A stretch of DNA of 64,000 nt from Paroceanicella profunda (GCF_005887635.2 NZ_CP040818.1:3564501-3628500); one strand, 5' to 3'; positions 24,902 through 33,998 are shown, numbered from the stretch's first letter. The notes: generated by a model from the letters alone, not told the origin. Numbers and translations: made by a program.

Positions 24902-25720
24902 ATGTCTGACAAAGTATGGTTCATCACCGGTGCCGGCAGAGGGCTGGGACACCTGATCGCCCGCGATGCGATACAGACTGGCGACAAGGTTGTCGCCACC
25001 AGCGCAGTTGTCGACGGGGGCGCAGAGGGCCTCTCTGCCCCGGAGGACAGTTTATTGGTGCTGCCGCTCGACGTGACGGATCCGGAGGCGGCGTCGGCGG
25101 CCCACGATGCGGCCCTGAAAAGGTTCGGCCGTGTCGATGTCCTGGTCAACAATGCCGGCCGCGCTCAGCTAGGCGGGTTCGAAACGATTCCCGAGGAGGA
25201 CGTGCGCCGACAGTTCGACATCAACCTCTTTGGTGCGATGAACGTTGCACGTTCGGTATTGCCCACGATGCGCCGGCAGCGGTCCGGCCTGATCGTGACC
25301 ATCTCGTCCGTGAACGGGCTCGTTTCCAATCCGGGCGGCTCGGTCTACGCGGCATCGAAATTCGCTCTCGAAGGTTGGATGGAGGGCCTTGCCGAGGAGA
25401 TTGCTCCGCTCGGCATCCGCTCGCTGATCGTGGAGCCGGGGATGATGCGCACGAACTTCCTCGACCCATCGACCGCGCGTCAGGGACAATTCGAAACTGC
25501 AGATTATGCGGAGGCGGTGGAAGGGTTCCGAAGTTTCATTGCGCAGGCAAACGGCACGCAGCCAAGCGACCCTGAAGACCCTGTCGCGATGATTGTCGCC
25601 GAGGCAGCTGCGTCCGAGCCGGCTCGACGGCTACTCTTCGGAGAGGATGCGCATGACTGGGCAGGTGCCAAGTGCCGGCAACTGTCGGAAGAGATTAACG
25701 CCTCGCGCAGCCGTGCTTGA
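24902..25720 (+). CDS. Short-chain dehydrogenase/reductase
   Basis: The 272-residue protein is a classical SDR with ITGAGRGLGHLIA, NNAGRAQLGGF and YAASKFALEG as cofactor, structural and catalytic motifs, and the longer C-terminus (about 280 residues total) seen in retinol-dehydrogenase-like or oxidoreductase SDRs. I start it at ATG 24902, which has GGAG seven bases upstream; an in-frame upstream ATG at 24863 lacks one. It is divergent from a LysR gene. A strong hairpin follows its stop. Confidence 0.88.
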   Translation: MSDKVWFITGAGRGLGHLIARDAIQTGDKVVATSAVVDGGAEGLSAPEDSLLVLPLDVTDPEAASAAHDAALKRFGRVDVLVNNAGRAQLGGFETIPEEDVRRQFDINLFGAMNVARSVLPTMRRQRSGLIVTISSVNGLVSNPGGSVYAASKFALEGWMEGLAEEIAPLGIRSLIVEPGMMRTNFLDPSTARQGQFETADYAEAVEGFRSFIAQANGTQPSDPEDPVAMIVAEAAASEPARRLLFGEDAHDWAGAKCRQLSEEINASRSRA

Positions 25721-25733
25721 ACGGACCGTCGCA

Positions 25734-25773
25734 CCCCGGGCCCATCCGGCCGCAGGCCGTCTTGGGTCCGGGG
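25734..25773. terminator. Hairpin between convergent SDR and metallo-hydrolase genes
   Basis: CCCCGGGCCCA at 25734-25744 pairs with TGGGTCCGGGG at 25763-25773 with one G-T wobble, and the loop holds a smaller GGCC hairpin. It sits in the 65-bp gap between two convergent genes and could terminate in both directions, though no T-run follows. Confidence 0.55.
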
Positions 25774-25785
25774 CAACATCACGTC

Positions 25786-26787
25786 TCAGAACTGCCAGTT
25801 GGCCGGCACCCACGCGTAGCCGGCGTCGGTGCGTAGCATCCGGCCAAGTCCGGGGAACGGATAGTGGAAGCCAAGGACGAGCATCCCGTCCGCAGCGGCC
25901 ATCTCGAAAATCCGCATCCGGGACGCCAGCGCGGTTTCCTTGTCCCGATCGGGTCCGGGCAACCAGGGCTGGTCGATGTTGACCACAGGGTGATAGGCAA
26001 GATCCGCCGTCAGCAACAACTGGTCGGCGCCTGAGTGGACGAGAAAATTCGCCATGCCGGGCGTATGGCCGACGGCCGAAATAGTGGTCAAACCGGGAAC
26101 GATTTCGTCTCCCGCGTCGTAGAGTTCAATCTCATCTACGATGGGCTCTACGCTCCGTTTAATGGCCGCAGAGAAATTGCGACGGAAGTCTGCCGAAACT
26201 GGCATGTAAGACAGATCCGGGTCATTGTTCACAAAGAAGTCCCAGTCAGCACGGGGCGCAAAAACTGTGGCATTCGGGAAAGCACTACCGCCATCGGCTG
26301 CGCGCAGATTACCGACGTGGTCTGGGTGAGTGTGCGAGACAACCACGATGTCGATGTCGCCCGGAGTCAGACCGATGGCGGCGAGGTTCGCGAAGATGGC
26401 CCCGCCCTGTGGACCCATCGTCTGCCCGGCGCCGGCCTCGAGAAGGATCCGTCTGCCATTCACCTCGACCAGAAGAGTGTTGAGGTTCAGCGTCAGCCGA
26501 TCGGTCGGCAGGAAGGCACGAGTCAGAACCTCCTCAAGCTCCGCTTCCGCGGCGGTGCTGGCGTAGACTTGCGGCGGGCCGCCGATCAACCCGTCGCTCA
26601 GCACGGTGGCCGAGATGTCCTCACCGACCCGAAAGCGATAGTACCCGGCATTCTGGCCAGGAGCGGCCGGTGCGCTCGCAGTCGCCGTCTGCGCCAGTGA
26701 CATGCTGGCAGGCATTGTCAGAGAAGCGGATGCGGACGAAATCGCCGTGAGCATGATTCTTCTTCTGTTGATCGTGTAGAGAGACAT
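25786..26787 (-). CDS. Metallo-beta-lactamase fold hydrolase, exported, MPH-like
   Basis: The 333-residue protein begins with a positively charged N-terminus and hydrophobic stretch (residues 8-33), so it is probably secreted. It has the metal-binding HTHPDH at residues 152-157, a later GHTPG and AFPNATVFAPRADWDFF. This pattern resembles methyl-parathion-hydrolase-type lactonases. ATG 26787 is chosen because AGGAG lies five bases upstream. A related and more canonical member is encoded at 36242-37213. Lactone or ester hydrolysis is the family expectation, substrate unknown. It lies downstream of the TetR gene on the same strand, 192 bp away. Confidence 0.82.
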   Translation of the reverse strand: MSLYTINRRRIMLTAISSASASLTMPASMSLAQTATASAPAAPGQNAGYYRFRVGEDISATVLSDGLIGGPPQVYASTAAEAELEEVLTRAFLPTDRLTLNLNTLLVEVNGRRILLEAGAGQTMGPQGGAIFANLAAIGLTPGDIDIVVVSHTHPDHVGNLRAADGGSAFPNATVFAPRADWDFFVNNDPDLSYMPVSADFRRNFSAAIKRSVEPIVDEIELYDAGDEIVPGLTTISAVGHTPGMANFLVHSGADQLLLTADLAYHPVVNIDQPWLPGPDRDKETALASRMRIFEMAAADGMLVLGFHYPFPGLGRMLRTDAGYAWVPANWQF

Positions 26788-26979
26788 AAGAACTCCTGCG
26801 ATGAGATGCCGTCGCAATGCCCGGCACAGTGATGACGTACTTCGGGCAAAGCTCTCATCGCCCAGCCCCAGGACCTCTGGCATCAAATGGCAGGGCGGAA
26901 GTAACCAAATAAGGCTGCAATATCAGAATGGGTTGTTAAGCCGGGCTACTCAATACGAAGTGGTCATGCCCCCCATCAA

Positions 26980-27543
26980 TCATCGGGAGAACAGCTCGAA
27001 CATCAGATCGAGCCCCTCTTCGATACTCGGCAGCCCTTTCTCCTTTGACAGGACCCCGTTGGCCTCCATAGAGACGAGCCCGTGCATGGTGGCGAGAAAG
27101 AGACTTGTCAGAACCTTGGCTGATGCGTCAGGGAGTTGGAAATCCCTTTGGCATTCCACAACCATGGCCATGACTTGTTCCACGCAGGCGGTGCTCTTCT
27201 TCTGCAAGTCGGAATGATTGCGTGCGAGGGCCGGAACACTGAACACGAGGCGGTAGCGGGCCGGCCGTTCGCGCCCAAAGGTCACAAGTGCTCCGATGGC
27301 CTTCATGAGCATGTCTTTGGGTGCTTGTTCCGCCTTGCGAAGCTCGGCGAATGAGGCGGTGAGGTTGTCGAGATCCGCCGCAGCAACGGCGGCAAGCAGG
27401 GCGTCACGGCTCTCGAAATGCTTGTATGGAGCATTGTGCGAAAGGCCCGCGCCTTTGCCGACCGCGCGCAAAGTCACTGCCGCTTCGCCTCCACAATCCA
27501 GCAGATTTGCGGCGGTCTCGACCAGCGTTTCGTACGTACTCAT
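26980..27543 (-). CDS. TetR/AcrR family transcriptional repressor (WHG-domain type)
   Basis: The 187-residue protein has a TetR HTH (AAVTLRAVGKGAGLSHNAPYKHF) in which the Asn-Ala-Pro-Tyr-Lys-His-Phe turn is typical of TetR_C_33/WHG proteins. ATG 27543 overlaps the stop of the upstream SDR gene by 4 bp, so the repressor is co-expressed with the enzyme. Two perfect palindromes lie upstream of the SDR, giving a simple negative-feedback unit. Confidence 0.88.
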   Translation of the reverse strand: MSTYETLVETAANLLDCGGEAAVTLRAVGKGAGLSHNAPYKHFESRDALLAAVAAADLDNLTASFAELRKAEQAPKDMLMKAIGALVTFGRERPARYRLVFSVPALARNHSDLQKKSTACVEQVMAMVVECQRDFQLPDASAKVLTSLFLATMHGLVSMEANGVLSKEKGLPSIEEGLDLMFELFSR

Positions 27544-28499
27544 AATAGCATTCCCGGCTCCTCGTCCTGGCCAAGCCGCGAAAGCCTCTTGGATTCCGCC
27601 CAAAGATCCCGCGCCAACTCCAGATCATACGACATTGCCGCGGAGCGCCTCTCGACCAAGGCCCCGTCTTGCCATTGATAGTAGCACCCCGAGCCGTAAG
27701 CGGTCGCAGTCGCGAGGTCGGCAAGGGCACGTCCCGACTGTTCGAGGTCACCAAGCGTCAGACCGAACCGCCTCATCAGCCAGCGCATGACGCGCGAGCC
27801 TATCATTGCGCGTGCCGCCCCCGGGAGATCCCTGAGCAATCCGGTTTCGGCGATGGCACCGGGGTCGTAAGCGATGGTCGTGATGCCCCGGCCGGCCGCC
27901 CTTAGCCTCCGGTCCAGTTCGTAGCAGTGCAGTATGACACAGAGCTTGGAGGTGGTATAACGCTCGCCTCCTGTAAGAGGCGGGTGACCGTCAAGTCCTG
28001 CTTTCGCCAGCACCTCCGCCACCGGTTTCGTGGCCCGACCAATGAACCGACCGTCTGCCGTATCCGGGTCATGGGTGCCACTCGCGGTGAAGACGATGCG
28101 CCCCTCCCTGTCCAAGGCGTCGAGCAACAACTGGACAAGCAGGAAATGCCCGAGGTAGTTCGTCGTGAAGGTCAGCTCGTAACCATCTTCAGTATAAGTC
28201 GGCTCACCTCGGAACGTCGCACCCGCATTGCACAGGACTGCCTGAAGACCTGCAATCTCACCGCTTTCAATCAAGCTGAGGCAACGGCAAGCTGCCTCGC
28301 GGACTGAAGCCAATGACCCCAGATCCACTTGAATTGGGCTCACCTTCACCGCGAAATTTGCGCGAAGGTCCTCTGCAACCTCATCCATCCTCGAAACATT
28401 TCGCCCCAGCAGAACTAGGTCGTACTTTTTTGCCGCGACGTGCTTAACGCATTCGAGGCCAATACCACCGTGACCGCCGGTGATTAGAATAGTCGGCAT
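27540..28499 (-). CDS. Short-chain dehydrogenase/reductase (retinol-dehydrogenase/protochlorophyllide-reductase-like)
   Basis: The 319-residue SDR has ILITGGHGGIGLECV, VLCNAGATF and the active-site YTTSKLC motif. The TTNYLGHFLLVQLL stretch and long C-terminal extension are typical of the retinol dehydrogenase-like branch. The first ATG at 28499 lies 14 bp downstream of two TetR-type palindromes. It forms an operon with the following TetR gene (ATGA overlap). Substrate unknown; alcohols, aldehydes or ketones are likely. Confidence 0.86.
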   Translation of the reverse strand: MPTILITGGHGGIGLECVKHVAAKKYDLVLLGRNVSRMDEVAEDLRANFAVKVSPIQVDLGSLASVREAACRCLSLIESGEIAGLQAVLCNAGATFRGEPTYTEDGYELTFTTNYLGHFLLVQLLLDALDREGRIVFTASGTHDPDTADGRFIGRATKPVAEVLAKAGLDGHPPLTGGERYTTSKLCVILHCYELDRRLRAAGRGITTIAYDPGAIAETGLLRDLPGAARAMIGSRVMRWLMRRFGLTLGDLEQSGRALADLATATAYGSGCYYQWQDGALVERRSAAMSYDLELARDLWAESKRLSRLGQDEEPGMLL

Positions 28500-28512
28500 C
28501 TGAACCCTCCAC

Positions 28513-28557
28513 GTTGACATCGTCAACCATAGGCGGGCCCGGTTGACGGCGTCAACC
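28513..28557. promoter_or_regulatory. Tandem operators upstream of the SDR-tetR operon
   Basis: GTTGAC-N3-GTCAAC at 28513-28527 and GGTTGAC-N3-GTCAACC at 28541-28557 are perfect inverted repeats with centres 29 bp apart. They lie directly upstream of the SDR start and are the natural binding sites of the TetR protein encoded in the same operon. Confidence 0.8.
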
Positions 28558-28766
28558 CGAGAATGTCTCTGACTACTTCCGCCTGTTCGCAAAGATCCTG
28601 GCAAAATTTTCCAAAGGAGCAGCCACTTGCTGGCGGCCTCTCACCCTTCGGCTGTCGTTTTTGGTGCCGTCACTCGCCGCGTTGGAGAACGCGACGAGCA
28701 CCGTATGGCAAGACGTTTCTACGACTGGCGCAGCTGGGGCCCGTGGGTGCGTCACCGACCGTCCAG
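28558..28766. other. Intergenic region with no supported gene
   Basis: Short open frames run through this stretch in both directions but have no recognisable domain, start context or codon pattern. The region separates the tandem operators from the 3' end of the IorB-like gene and may hold decayed coding sequence. Confidence 0.4.
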
Positions 28767-30947
28767 TTAGGTCCGGCGAGGAAAAGGGAGCCGGTTGGGT
28801 GCGGCGCCCGTCAGCGCCCGCACCGCGTTGGCGATCGCGGGTGCAGCCATCGGGACGCCTATTTCCCCTCCGCCGCTGGGTGGATTGTCTGAGTCAATGA
28901 TCTGCACCTCGATCTCTGGCACGTCGTACATGCGGATCGGCTCGTAATCGTAGAAGTTGTTCTGATCGATCTGGCCCGCCGTGAAGGATGACCGCTCCGC
29001 CAGGACCGAGGACAGGCCGAACAGAATGCCACCCTCTACCTGAGAGAGATAGGATTGCGGATGGATCGCAAGCCCGGGGTCGACGGCCGCCCAGAACCGG
29101 TGAACCCTAAGCCGTTCCCCTTCGTACGAGACCTCCGCCACTCCCGAGGCATAGCTCGATTTATAGCCGGCGAAGGCAATGCCGTGGGCCCTACCCTCAG
29201 GCGCATTTCCGAAATCGGACATCGCCACCACGGCATCGAATACGCCCAGTCCCCGGGGCGAATTCGACAGCAGCCGCCGCCGGAAACTCACCGGGTCGGA
29301 ACCCGCCTGCTCAGCAAGTTCGTCAATGAAACATTCCCGACCAAAACAGACCGGTCCCCACCCGATTCCGCGCCATGCAGAAAGTCGCGAGACCCGTGGC
29401 GCCTGGATGTGCTCTGCGCGGAATTCGGGAATATCGTAGTCCCGGCTCTCGCTGCCTTCCATAATCAGCGGGTCCGTTCGAACCTCGGGATTCCACCTGT
29501 CGGGCTGGACGAACTGGAAGGTCGAGGGCGCGGCGACGCGATGACGCAATGCCTCCAAGGCGCCGTTCTCGCCAAGGATTGCGTCGAATCGCTGCACCGT
29601 AGCGGCGCGCAGCCACCCCTGCTTGACGTCATCCTCGCGGGTCCAGACCAGCTTGACTGGCCGTCCTGCGGCACGCGACAAGATCAATGCGTCGCGCAGC
29701 ATCTCGCGGGCGAACCATGTCCGCCGTCCAAAAGCACCGCCCATTTGCATGGCATTCAGCCGGATGCGGTCCGGCGTCGTACCCAGCACTGCGGCAGCGA
29801 TGGCGACAGAGACCGTTTGGCTTTGAGTGCCGATCCAGATTTCGGCGCCGAGACCATCCTCGTCGACCGAGGCGACGACATTCAGGGGTTCCATCTGAGC
29901 ATGATAGACGTGCTCCGTGGTATAGTGCGCGGTGATGACGTTGCCGGCGGAGTAGTCCTCGCCCCCGTCTCCCCGGCTTTCCCAGACCACAACGTCGGCA
30001 TTCGGGTCATCGGCGGCCGTCGTGAGGTTCTGCAGCTCCGCCTCGCTGTCGGCCGTGCGGAACGGCGATGTTTCCGTCCAGCTTACGTCAAGCGCCTCGC
30101 GCCCGGCAACGGCGGCCCAAAAGGACCTGGCCAGTACCGCGACCGAATTGGGCAGGGCCATAACGTCGAGAACTCCGTCGATGGCACGCGCGGCGGCATC
30201 CGAGTTGATTGTCGGCGCTTCTCCCTCCACAGGTGCCAGAAGCTGCACGGCATAGACCATGTCAGGCACGTCCACATCGATGGAGTACCGCGTCGCCCCC
30301 GTCGTCTTGTCCGGGATATCGAGTCGGTCGACATCGGTGCCGATGATCGTCCATTCGGAGCGCGGCTTCAGGTCCTCATCGGCCACTGCCTCGACGGGCA
30401 TGTCGGGCTGCACGAGAGCGGCGACCTCGCCGTACCGCATGGTCCGCCCGGTGGCGTTGTGCAGCAGTGTGCCCTGACGGGTCGTTACCTCTGCGACCGG
30501 CACATTCCAATGCGCGGCAGCAATCTGGCGCAGGATCTGGCGCGCTTGGGCACCGGCCTGCCGCAGGCCGTTGAAGTACCCCTCGACCGTGTAGCTGCCG
30601 GCGGTGTACAGAATGCCGCCGATCGACGGGTTTCCGTAGACCCCGTCCAGGTCGTTGCCGACCTGCTCGGTCGACACCGTGCTCCAGTCGGCATCGAGTT
30701 CTTCCGCGACGATCATGGGCAGCGCCGTATTCGCCCCCTGCCCCATTTCAGCCCCGCCGTACATGATCGTCATGCGATCATCCGGCGTGATCGTGACCCA
30801 AGCATTTATTTGCCCGCCATTCAGGGATTGCGCCTCGACCGATCGGCCGATGACGGCAACACCGCCGCCGCTCATCAATGCGAACGACAAGGCGCCCGCG
30901 CCGCCGAGAAATCCGCGTCTGGTCGGCCTGGAGAGTGAACCTGACAT
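28767..30947 (-). CDS. Molybdopterin-binding dehydrogenase large subunit (IorB-like), Tat-exported
   Basis: The 726-residue protein has a Tat signal (TRRGFLGGAGALSFALMSGG) and the IorB layout: MYGGAEMGQGANTALPMIVAEEL, TAGSYTVEGYF, MQMGGAFGRRTWFA for molybdopterin binding, and GGGEIGVPMAAPA with the catalytic glutamate near residue 694. It follows the 2Fe-2S subunit gene by 3 bp and is the last gene of an iorA-like/iorB-like unit with a cytochrome c gene upstream. The complex should oxidise an aldehyde or heterocycle in the periplasm and hand electrons to cytochrome c. Confidence 0.9.
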   Translation of the reverse strand: MSGSLSRPTRRGFLGGAGALSFALMSGGGVAVIGRSVEAQSLNGGQINAWVTITPDDRMTIMYGGAEMGQGANTALPMIVAEELDADWSTVSTEQVGNDLDGVYGNPSIGGILYTAGSYTVEGYFNGLRQAGAQARQILRQIAAAHWNVPVAEVTTRQGTLLHNATGRTMRYGEVAALVQPDMPVEAVADEDLKPRSEWTIIGTDVDRLDIPDKTTGATRYSIDVDVPDMVYAVQLLAPVEGEAPTINSDAAARAIDGVLDVMALPNSVAVLARSFWAAVAGREALDVSWTETSPFRTADSEAELQNLTTAADDPNADVVVWESRGDGGEDYSAGNVITAHYTTEHVYHAQMEPLNVVASVDEDGLGAEIWIGTQSQTVSVAIAAAVLGTTPDRIRLNAMQMGGAFGRRTWFAREMLRDALILSRAAGRPVKLVWTREDDVKQGWLRAATVQRFDAILGENGALEALRHRVAAPSTFQFVQPDRWNPEVRTDPLIMEGSESRDYDIPEFRAEHIQAPRVSRLSAWRGIGWGPVCFGRECFIDELAEQAGSDPVSFRRRLLSNSPRGLGVFDAVVAMSDFGNAPEGRAHGIAFAGYKSSYASGVAEVSYEGERLRVHRFWAAVDPGLAIHPQSYLSQVEGGILFGLSSVLAERSSFTAGQIDQNNFYDYEPIRMYDVPEIEVQIIDSDNPPSGGGEIGVPMAAPAIANAVRALTGAAPNRLPFPRRT

Positions 30948-30950
30948 GAG

Positions 30951-31403
30951 TCATCCTTCCTGTGCGGCGCGTTCGATCGCGCGAATGATCCGTGAGTAGG
31001 TGGCGCAGCGGCATAGGTTGGCCGACATCTCGTCGACGATTTCGTCGCGGCTCGGCTGGGGAGAACGGGACAGCAGCGCGGCGGCCCGCATGATCTGGCC
31101 AGACTGGCAATAGCCGCATTGGGGAACCTGCTCCGCTATCCAGGCTTTTTGAACCGGATGATCGCCTTCGGGAGACAGACCCTCGATCGTGGTGATCGTG
31201 TCGCCCTCGATATCGCCGACGCGGAGCTGGCAGGCAAACATGGCCTCGCCGTTCAGATGCACCGTACAGGCGCCGCACATCCCCGCTCCGCAGCCATAGC
31301 GCGTGCCCGTGAGCTTCAATTCATCCCGGAGTGCCCAGAGCAGTGGCGTATCTGGGCTGATGTCGATCTCTACACTTCGACCATTCACGTTCAGATTGAC
31401 CAT
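30951..31403 (-). CDS. 2Fe-2S subunit of molybdenum dehydrogenase (IorA-like)
   Basis: The 150-residue protein has both expected clusters: [15 protein letters not shown] with a fourth Cys at FAC, and QCGYCQSGQ plus NLCRC. It has no signal peptide, which suits co-export with the Tat-tagged IorB-like subunit. ATG 31403 begins MVNLNVNGR, the standard start of this family. It lies between the cytochrome c and IorB-like genes on the same strand and provides the electron wire of the enzyme. Confidence 0.93.
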   Translation of the reverse strand: MVNLNVNGRSVEIDISPDTPLLWALRDELKLTGTRYGCGAGMCGACTVHLNGEAMFACQLRVGDIEGDTITTIEGLSPEGDHPVQKAWIAEQVPQCGYCQSGQIMRAAALLSRSPQPSRDEIVDEMSANLCRCATYSRIIRAIERAAQEG

Positions 31404-31445
31404 CTTGGTTCCTCTTGCCTGTTATGGTTGGGTCTCGCCTCGGGA

Positions 31446-31862
31446 TCAGGGGTCTTCTCCCCCACTCCCGTGCGCTTCAAGAAAGCTGACGATCGCTTGC
31501 CGCTGAGCGGGGTCGGTGATCCGGACGGCCATCATGGTGCCGGGCACGACTTCGCGTGGGTCCGCCAGAAACGCGTCTAGAGTTTCTGCATCCCAAACGA
31601 GATCCGCTTCCTCGAGAGCGTGGGAATAGCGGGCGCCCTCGACGCTGCCTGCAGGACGCCCGAACACACCGGCGAGTGTGGGACCTGCTCCACGCCCGCT
31701 GTCCTCAAGGCTGTGACAGGATGCGCAACGCTGTTGGTAAAGGCGCTCGCCATCGACGGTCTGCGCAGACACAATCTGCGAACACGGCACCAAAGCCGCT
31801 GCAAGTCGCAATGTGCAGCCGAACCGGGGCAACTTTTTGCGTGGCTCGAACGGTTTTGTCAT
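31446..31862 (-). CDS. Class I c-type cytochrome, probable electron acceptor of the IorAB-like dehydrogenase
   Basis: The 138-residue protein has an N-terminal signal-like stretch ending near VSAQ and one heme motif CASCH (residues 46-50), followed by GAGPTLAGVFGRPAGS and a GTMM segment for the axial methionine, as in small cytochromes c2/c-550. ATG 31862 is the best start; the frame stays open upstream. It precedes the IorA-like gene by 42 bp on the same strand and is divergent from a LysR gene, so the three genes probably form one regulated operon. Confidence 0.85.
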   Translation of the reverse strand: MTKPFEPRKKLPRFGCTLRLAAALVPCSQIVSAQTVDGERLYQQRCASCHSLEDSGRGAGPTLAGVFGRPAGSVEGARYSHALEEADLVWDAETLDAFLADPREVVPGTMMAVRITDPAQRQAIVSFLEAHGSGGEDP

Positions 31863-32097
31863 GAAGTGCTTTTCCGCTTTCAGGCTGAGTCTGATTGTCG
31901 CGCACAACCGGCCAATCTCGCGTGCCCGAAGCTCGAAAAAAATTGCCTGATAATCCGACGTTTGATGGTCATTGCGAACCGGAGCGCGGAGAGAAGTGTC
32001 GGACATGTCAGAAGTGCTCCGGTGCATGAGAAGCGGGTGTCACGACAAAGTTGGAGAGCGCAGGCTGGAAAAACCATGCGGCCGCAGCTAACCATAT

Positions 32098-32111
32098 AGA
32101 TTACCAAATCT
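32098..32111. promoter_or_regulatory. Dyad in the LysR/cytochrome c divergent region
   Basis: AGATT-N4-AATCT at 32098-32111 is a perfect short dyad 16 bp upstream of the LysR start, and it includes a T-N-A spaced element as expected for LysR boxes. The rest of the 264-bp divergent region holds no gene. Confidence 0.4.
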
Positions 32112-32126
32112 TAACTATGACCCGCC

Positions 32127-33023
32127 ATGCGCCATTCCGATCTCGAGGCCTTTCTCGCCGTTGCCCGTGCCGGCAGCTTCCGGGTCGCCGCACGCGAGCG
32201 CGGCGTGACCGGATCGGCCATGAGCCAGACGATCCGCGCATTGGAAGAATCGTTGGAGGTCCGGCTCTTTAATCGGACCACGCGCAGCGTCGTACTAACC
32301 GAAGCGGGCGATCTGCTGATGAAACGGCTATCGCCGGCCTTAGCGGAGATCCGATCCAGCATTGAGGAAGTGCGCTCAATGAAGGGGCAGCCGACGGGCC
32401 GGGTCCGCGTCAATGCACCGGCACCGGCGCTGGACTGGCTGATCGTGCCTCACATGGTTCGGTTTCTTGACACTTATCCGGGGATCACTCTCGAGATCAT
32501 CGAGGATGCGAAGGACGTGGACATAGTGGCCGAAGGCTATGACGTCGGTATCCGGCTCGGACTTGAAATGGCGCAGGATATGGTCGCCGTTCCTCTGGGG
32601 CCGGAGCAAGACTATGCGGTCGTGGGTTCTCCGACATTCGTCGATCGGTACGGCATTCCGCGATCACCGCAGCATCTGAGAGAGTTCGACTGTACCCGGA
32701 TCCGCTTCCCCAGCGGCACGATCTTCGCATGGCGCTTCCGCGACGGAGACCAGGAGATCACCTTCACGCCCGAGGGAAGGCTCACAGTGAACAACGCGCG
32801 CCATGCCGTTGCGGCGGCTATCGGCGGAGCCGGGCTGGCTCGCGTGGCGCTACCCTACGCGCAGGAGGCCCTTACGGACGGCCGTCTGGTCAGGTTGCTG
32901 TCTGATTTTTCACCCCGGCTCCCTGCATGGCATCTCTATTACCCGAGCCGTCGGCACAAACCCCCGGCGCTTGAGGCTTTTTTGGATTTCTTTTCGAAGG
33001 CGGGCCGTGAGATGGAGTCTTGA
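32127..33023 (+). CDS. LysR family transcriptional regulator
   Basis: The 298-residue protein has the LysR HTH (FRVAARERGVTGSAMSQTIRALE) and the effector-domain pattern LEIIEDAKDVDIVAEGYDVGIRLG, the same branch as the regulator at 23878. It is divergent from the cytochrome c-IorAB-like operon with 264 bp between the starts, and is its likely regulator. The start ATG 32127 opens the standard MRHSDLEAF LysR N-terminus. Confidence 0.9.
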   Translation: MRHSDLEAFLAVARAGSFRVAARERGVTGSAMSQTIRALEESLEVRLFNRTTRSVVLTEAGDLLMKRLSPALAEIRSSIEEVRSMKGQPTGRVRVNAPAPALDWLIVPHMVRFLDTYPGITLEIIEDAKDVDIVAEGYDVGIRLGLEMAQDMVAVPLGPEQDYAVVGSPTFVDRYGIPRSPQHLREFDCTRIRFPSGTIFAWRFRDGDQEITFTPEGRLTVNNARHAVAAAIGGAGLARVALPYAQEALTDGRLVRLLSDFSPRLPAWHLYYPSRRHKPPALEAFLDFFSKAGREMES

Positions 33024-33070
33024 CCGGTATTGGAAGTCCTGTTGTTTGACCTGGCGCTGCCAGCCGACGC

Positions 33071-33976
33071 TCAGAGGGTCAACTGCTCCCCGTAAGGTCG
33101 GAGAGCGGCCGCATCCCGCTTTGGCGAACAGCCGAACAGCCGGGAATATTCCCTGCTGAACTGCGAAGGGCTCTCGTAGCCGACCTCGAGAGCGGCGCGG
33201 GTGACGGTCGCCGCTTCTGTTACCATGAGCCGCCGAGCCTCGATCAGCCGAAGCTGCTTCAGGTACTGTAACGGCGTCATCGAAGTCAGGGTCTTGAAGT
33301 GTTGATGAAAGGATGACGTACTCATGCAGGCGACCTCGGCCAGTTCGTCAATCCGGAACGGGCGCTTGAAGTTCCGGCGCAGGTGAATGATGGAGTCGGC
33401 AATCCGGCGGGTATGACTGTCCACCTGCACCATCTTGCGAAGTTCCCCGCCGTTCGGCCCCGTCAGAAGCCAGTAATACAACTCCCTGATGATTGCCGGA
33501 TAGAGCACCGGAACCGCCTCGGGGGTGTTGAAAAGCCGGACCAGCCGGATGATGCAGTCGCGCGCCCCGGCGCTGAGCGTTTCGACAAACAGGCCAGATC
33601 CGGATGGCCCGACTGCCGGCGGCTTTGGCAGCTTCTCCAAAACCCCGCGCAAGGTGTCGCCGTCAAACTCGATCGTCAGTCCAAGGAACGGTTCCGCCTT
33701 GCTCGCCTTCGTCACGCAACCGAAGGCTGGCAGCTCGACGCTCACGGCCAGGGCGCTGCCCGCCGCGTAGTCCAGGACCTTGTCCGCGACCTCGATTCGT
33801 TTCGCCCCCTGCACCACAACGCATAGCGACGGCTTGTACATCTGCCTGAACGGCAGACTCGCCTGCGTGCTGCACAACACCAGAACTTCATCTATCGGTG
33901 TGCGGGAAAGGGCGTCGGTCCCACCGGCGGACGCAACATATTCTGACAATGTACCTACGAGTTCGGCATCCACCAC
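33071..33976 (-). CDS. AraC family transcriptional regulator (AraC_N type), GTG start
   Basis: The 301-residue protein has the AraC_N sensing domain (QMYKPSLCVVVQGAKRI, LDYAAGSALAVSVELP) and the double HTH (FRIDELAEVACMSTSSFHQHFK and ALEVGYESPSQFSREYSRLFG). It resembles the regulator at 3092. No ATG fits; GTG at 33976, followed directly by a second GTG, has AAAGGA upstream. It is divergent from the SDR at 34150, with two dyads in between, and likely controls that gene. Confidence 0.87.
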   Translation of the reverse strand: MVDAELVGTLSEYVASAGGTDALSRTPIDEVLVLCSTQASLPFRQMYKPSLCVVVQGAKRIEVADKVLDYAAGSALAVSVELPAFGCVTKASKAEPFLGLTIEFDGDTLRGVLEKLPKPPAVGPSGSGLFVETLSAGARDCIIRLVRLFNTPEAVPVLYPAIIRELYYWLLTGPNGGELRKMVQVDSHTRRIADSIIHLRRNFKRPFRIDELAEVACMSTSSFHQHFKTLTSMTPLQYLKQLRLIEARRLMVTEAATVTRAALEVGYESPSQFSREYSRLFGCSPKRDAAALRPYGEQLTL

Positions 33977-33998
33977 CCAGTCCTTTCAACAGCTTCCG

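Noticed and set aside
29055..30938. Plus-strand open frame opposite the IorB-like gene
   Set aside because: No recognisable motif, and the minus strand holds Tat signal and catalytic residues of a known family.
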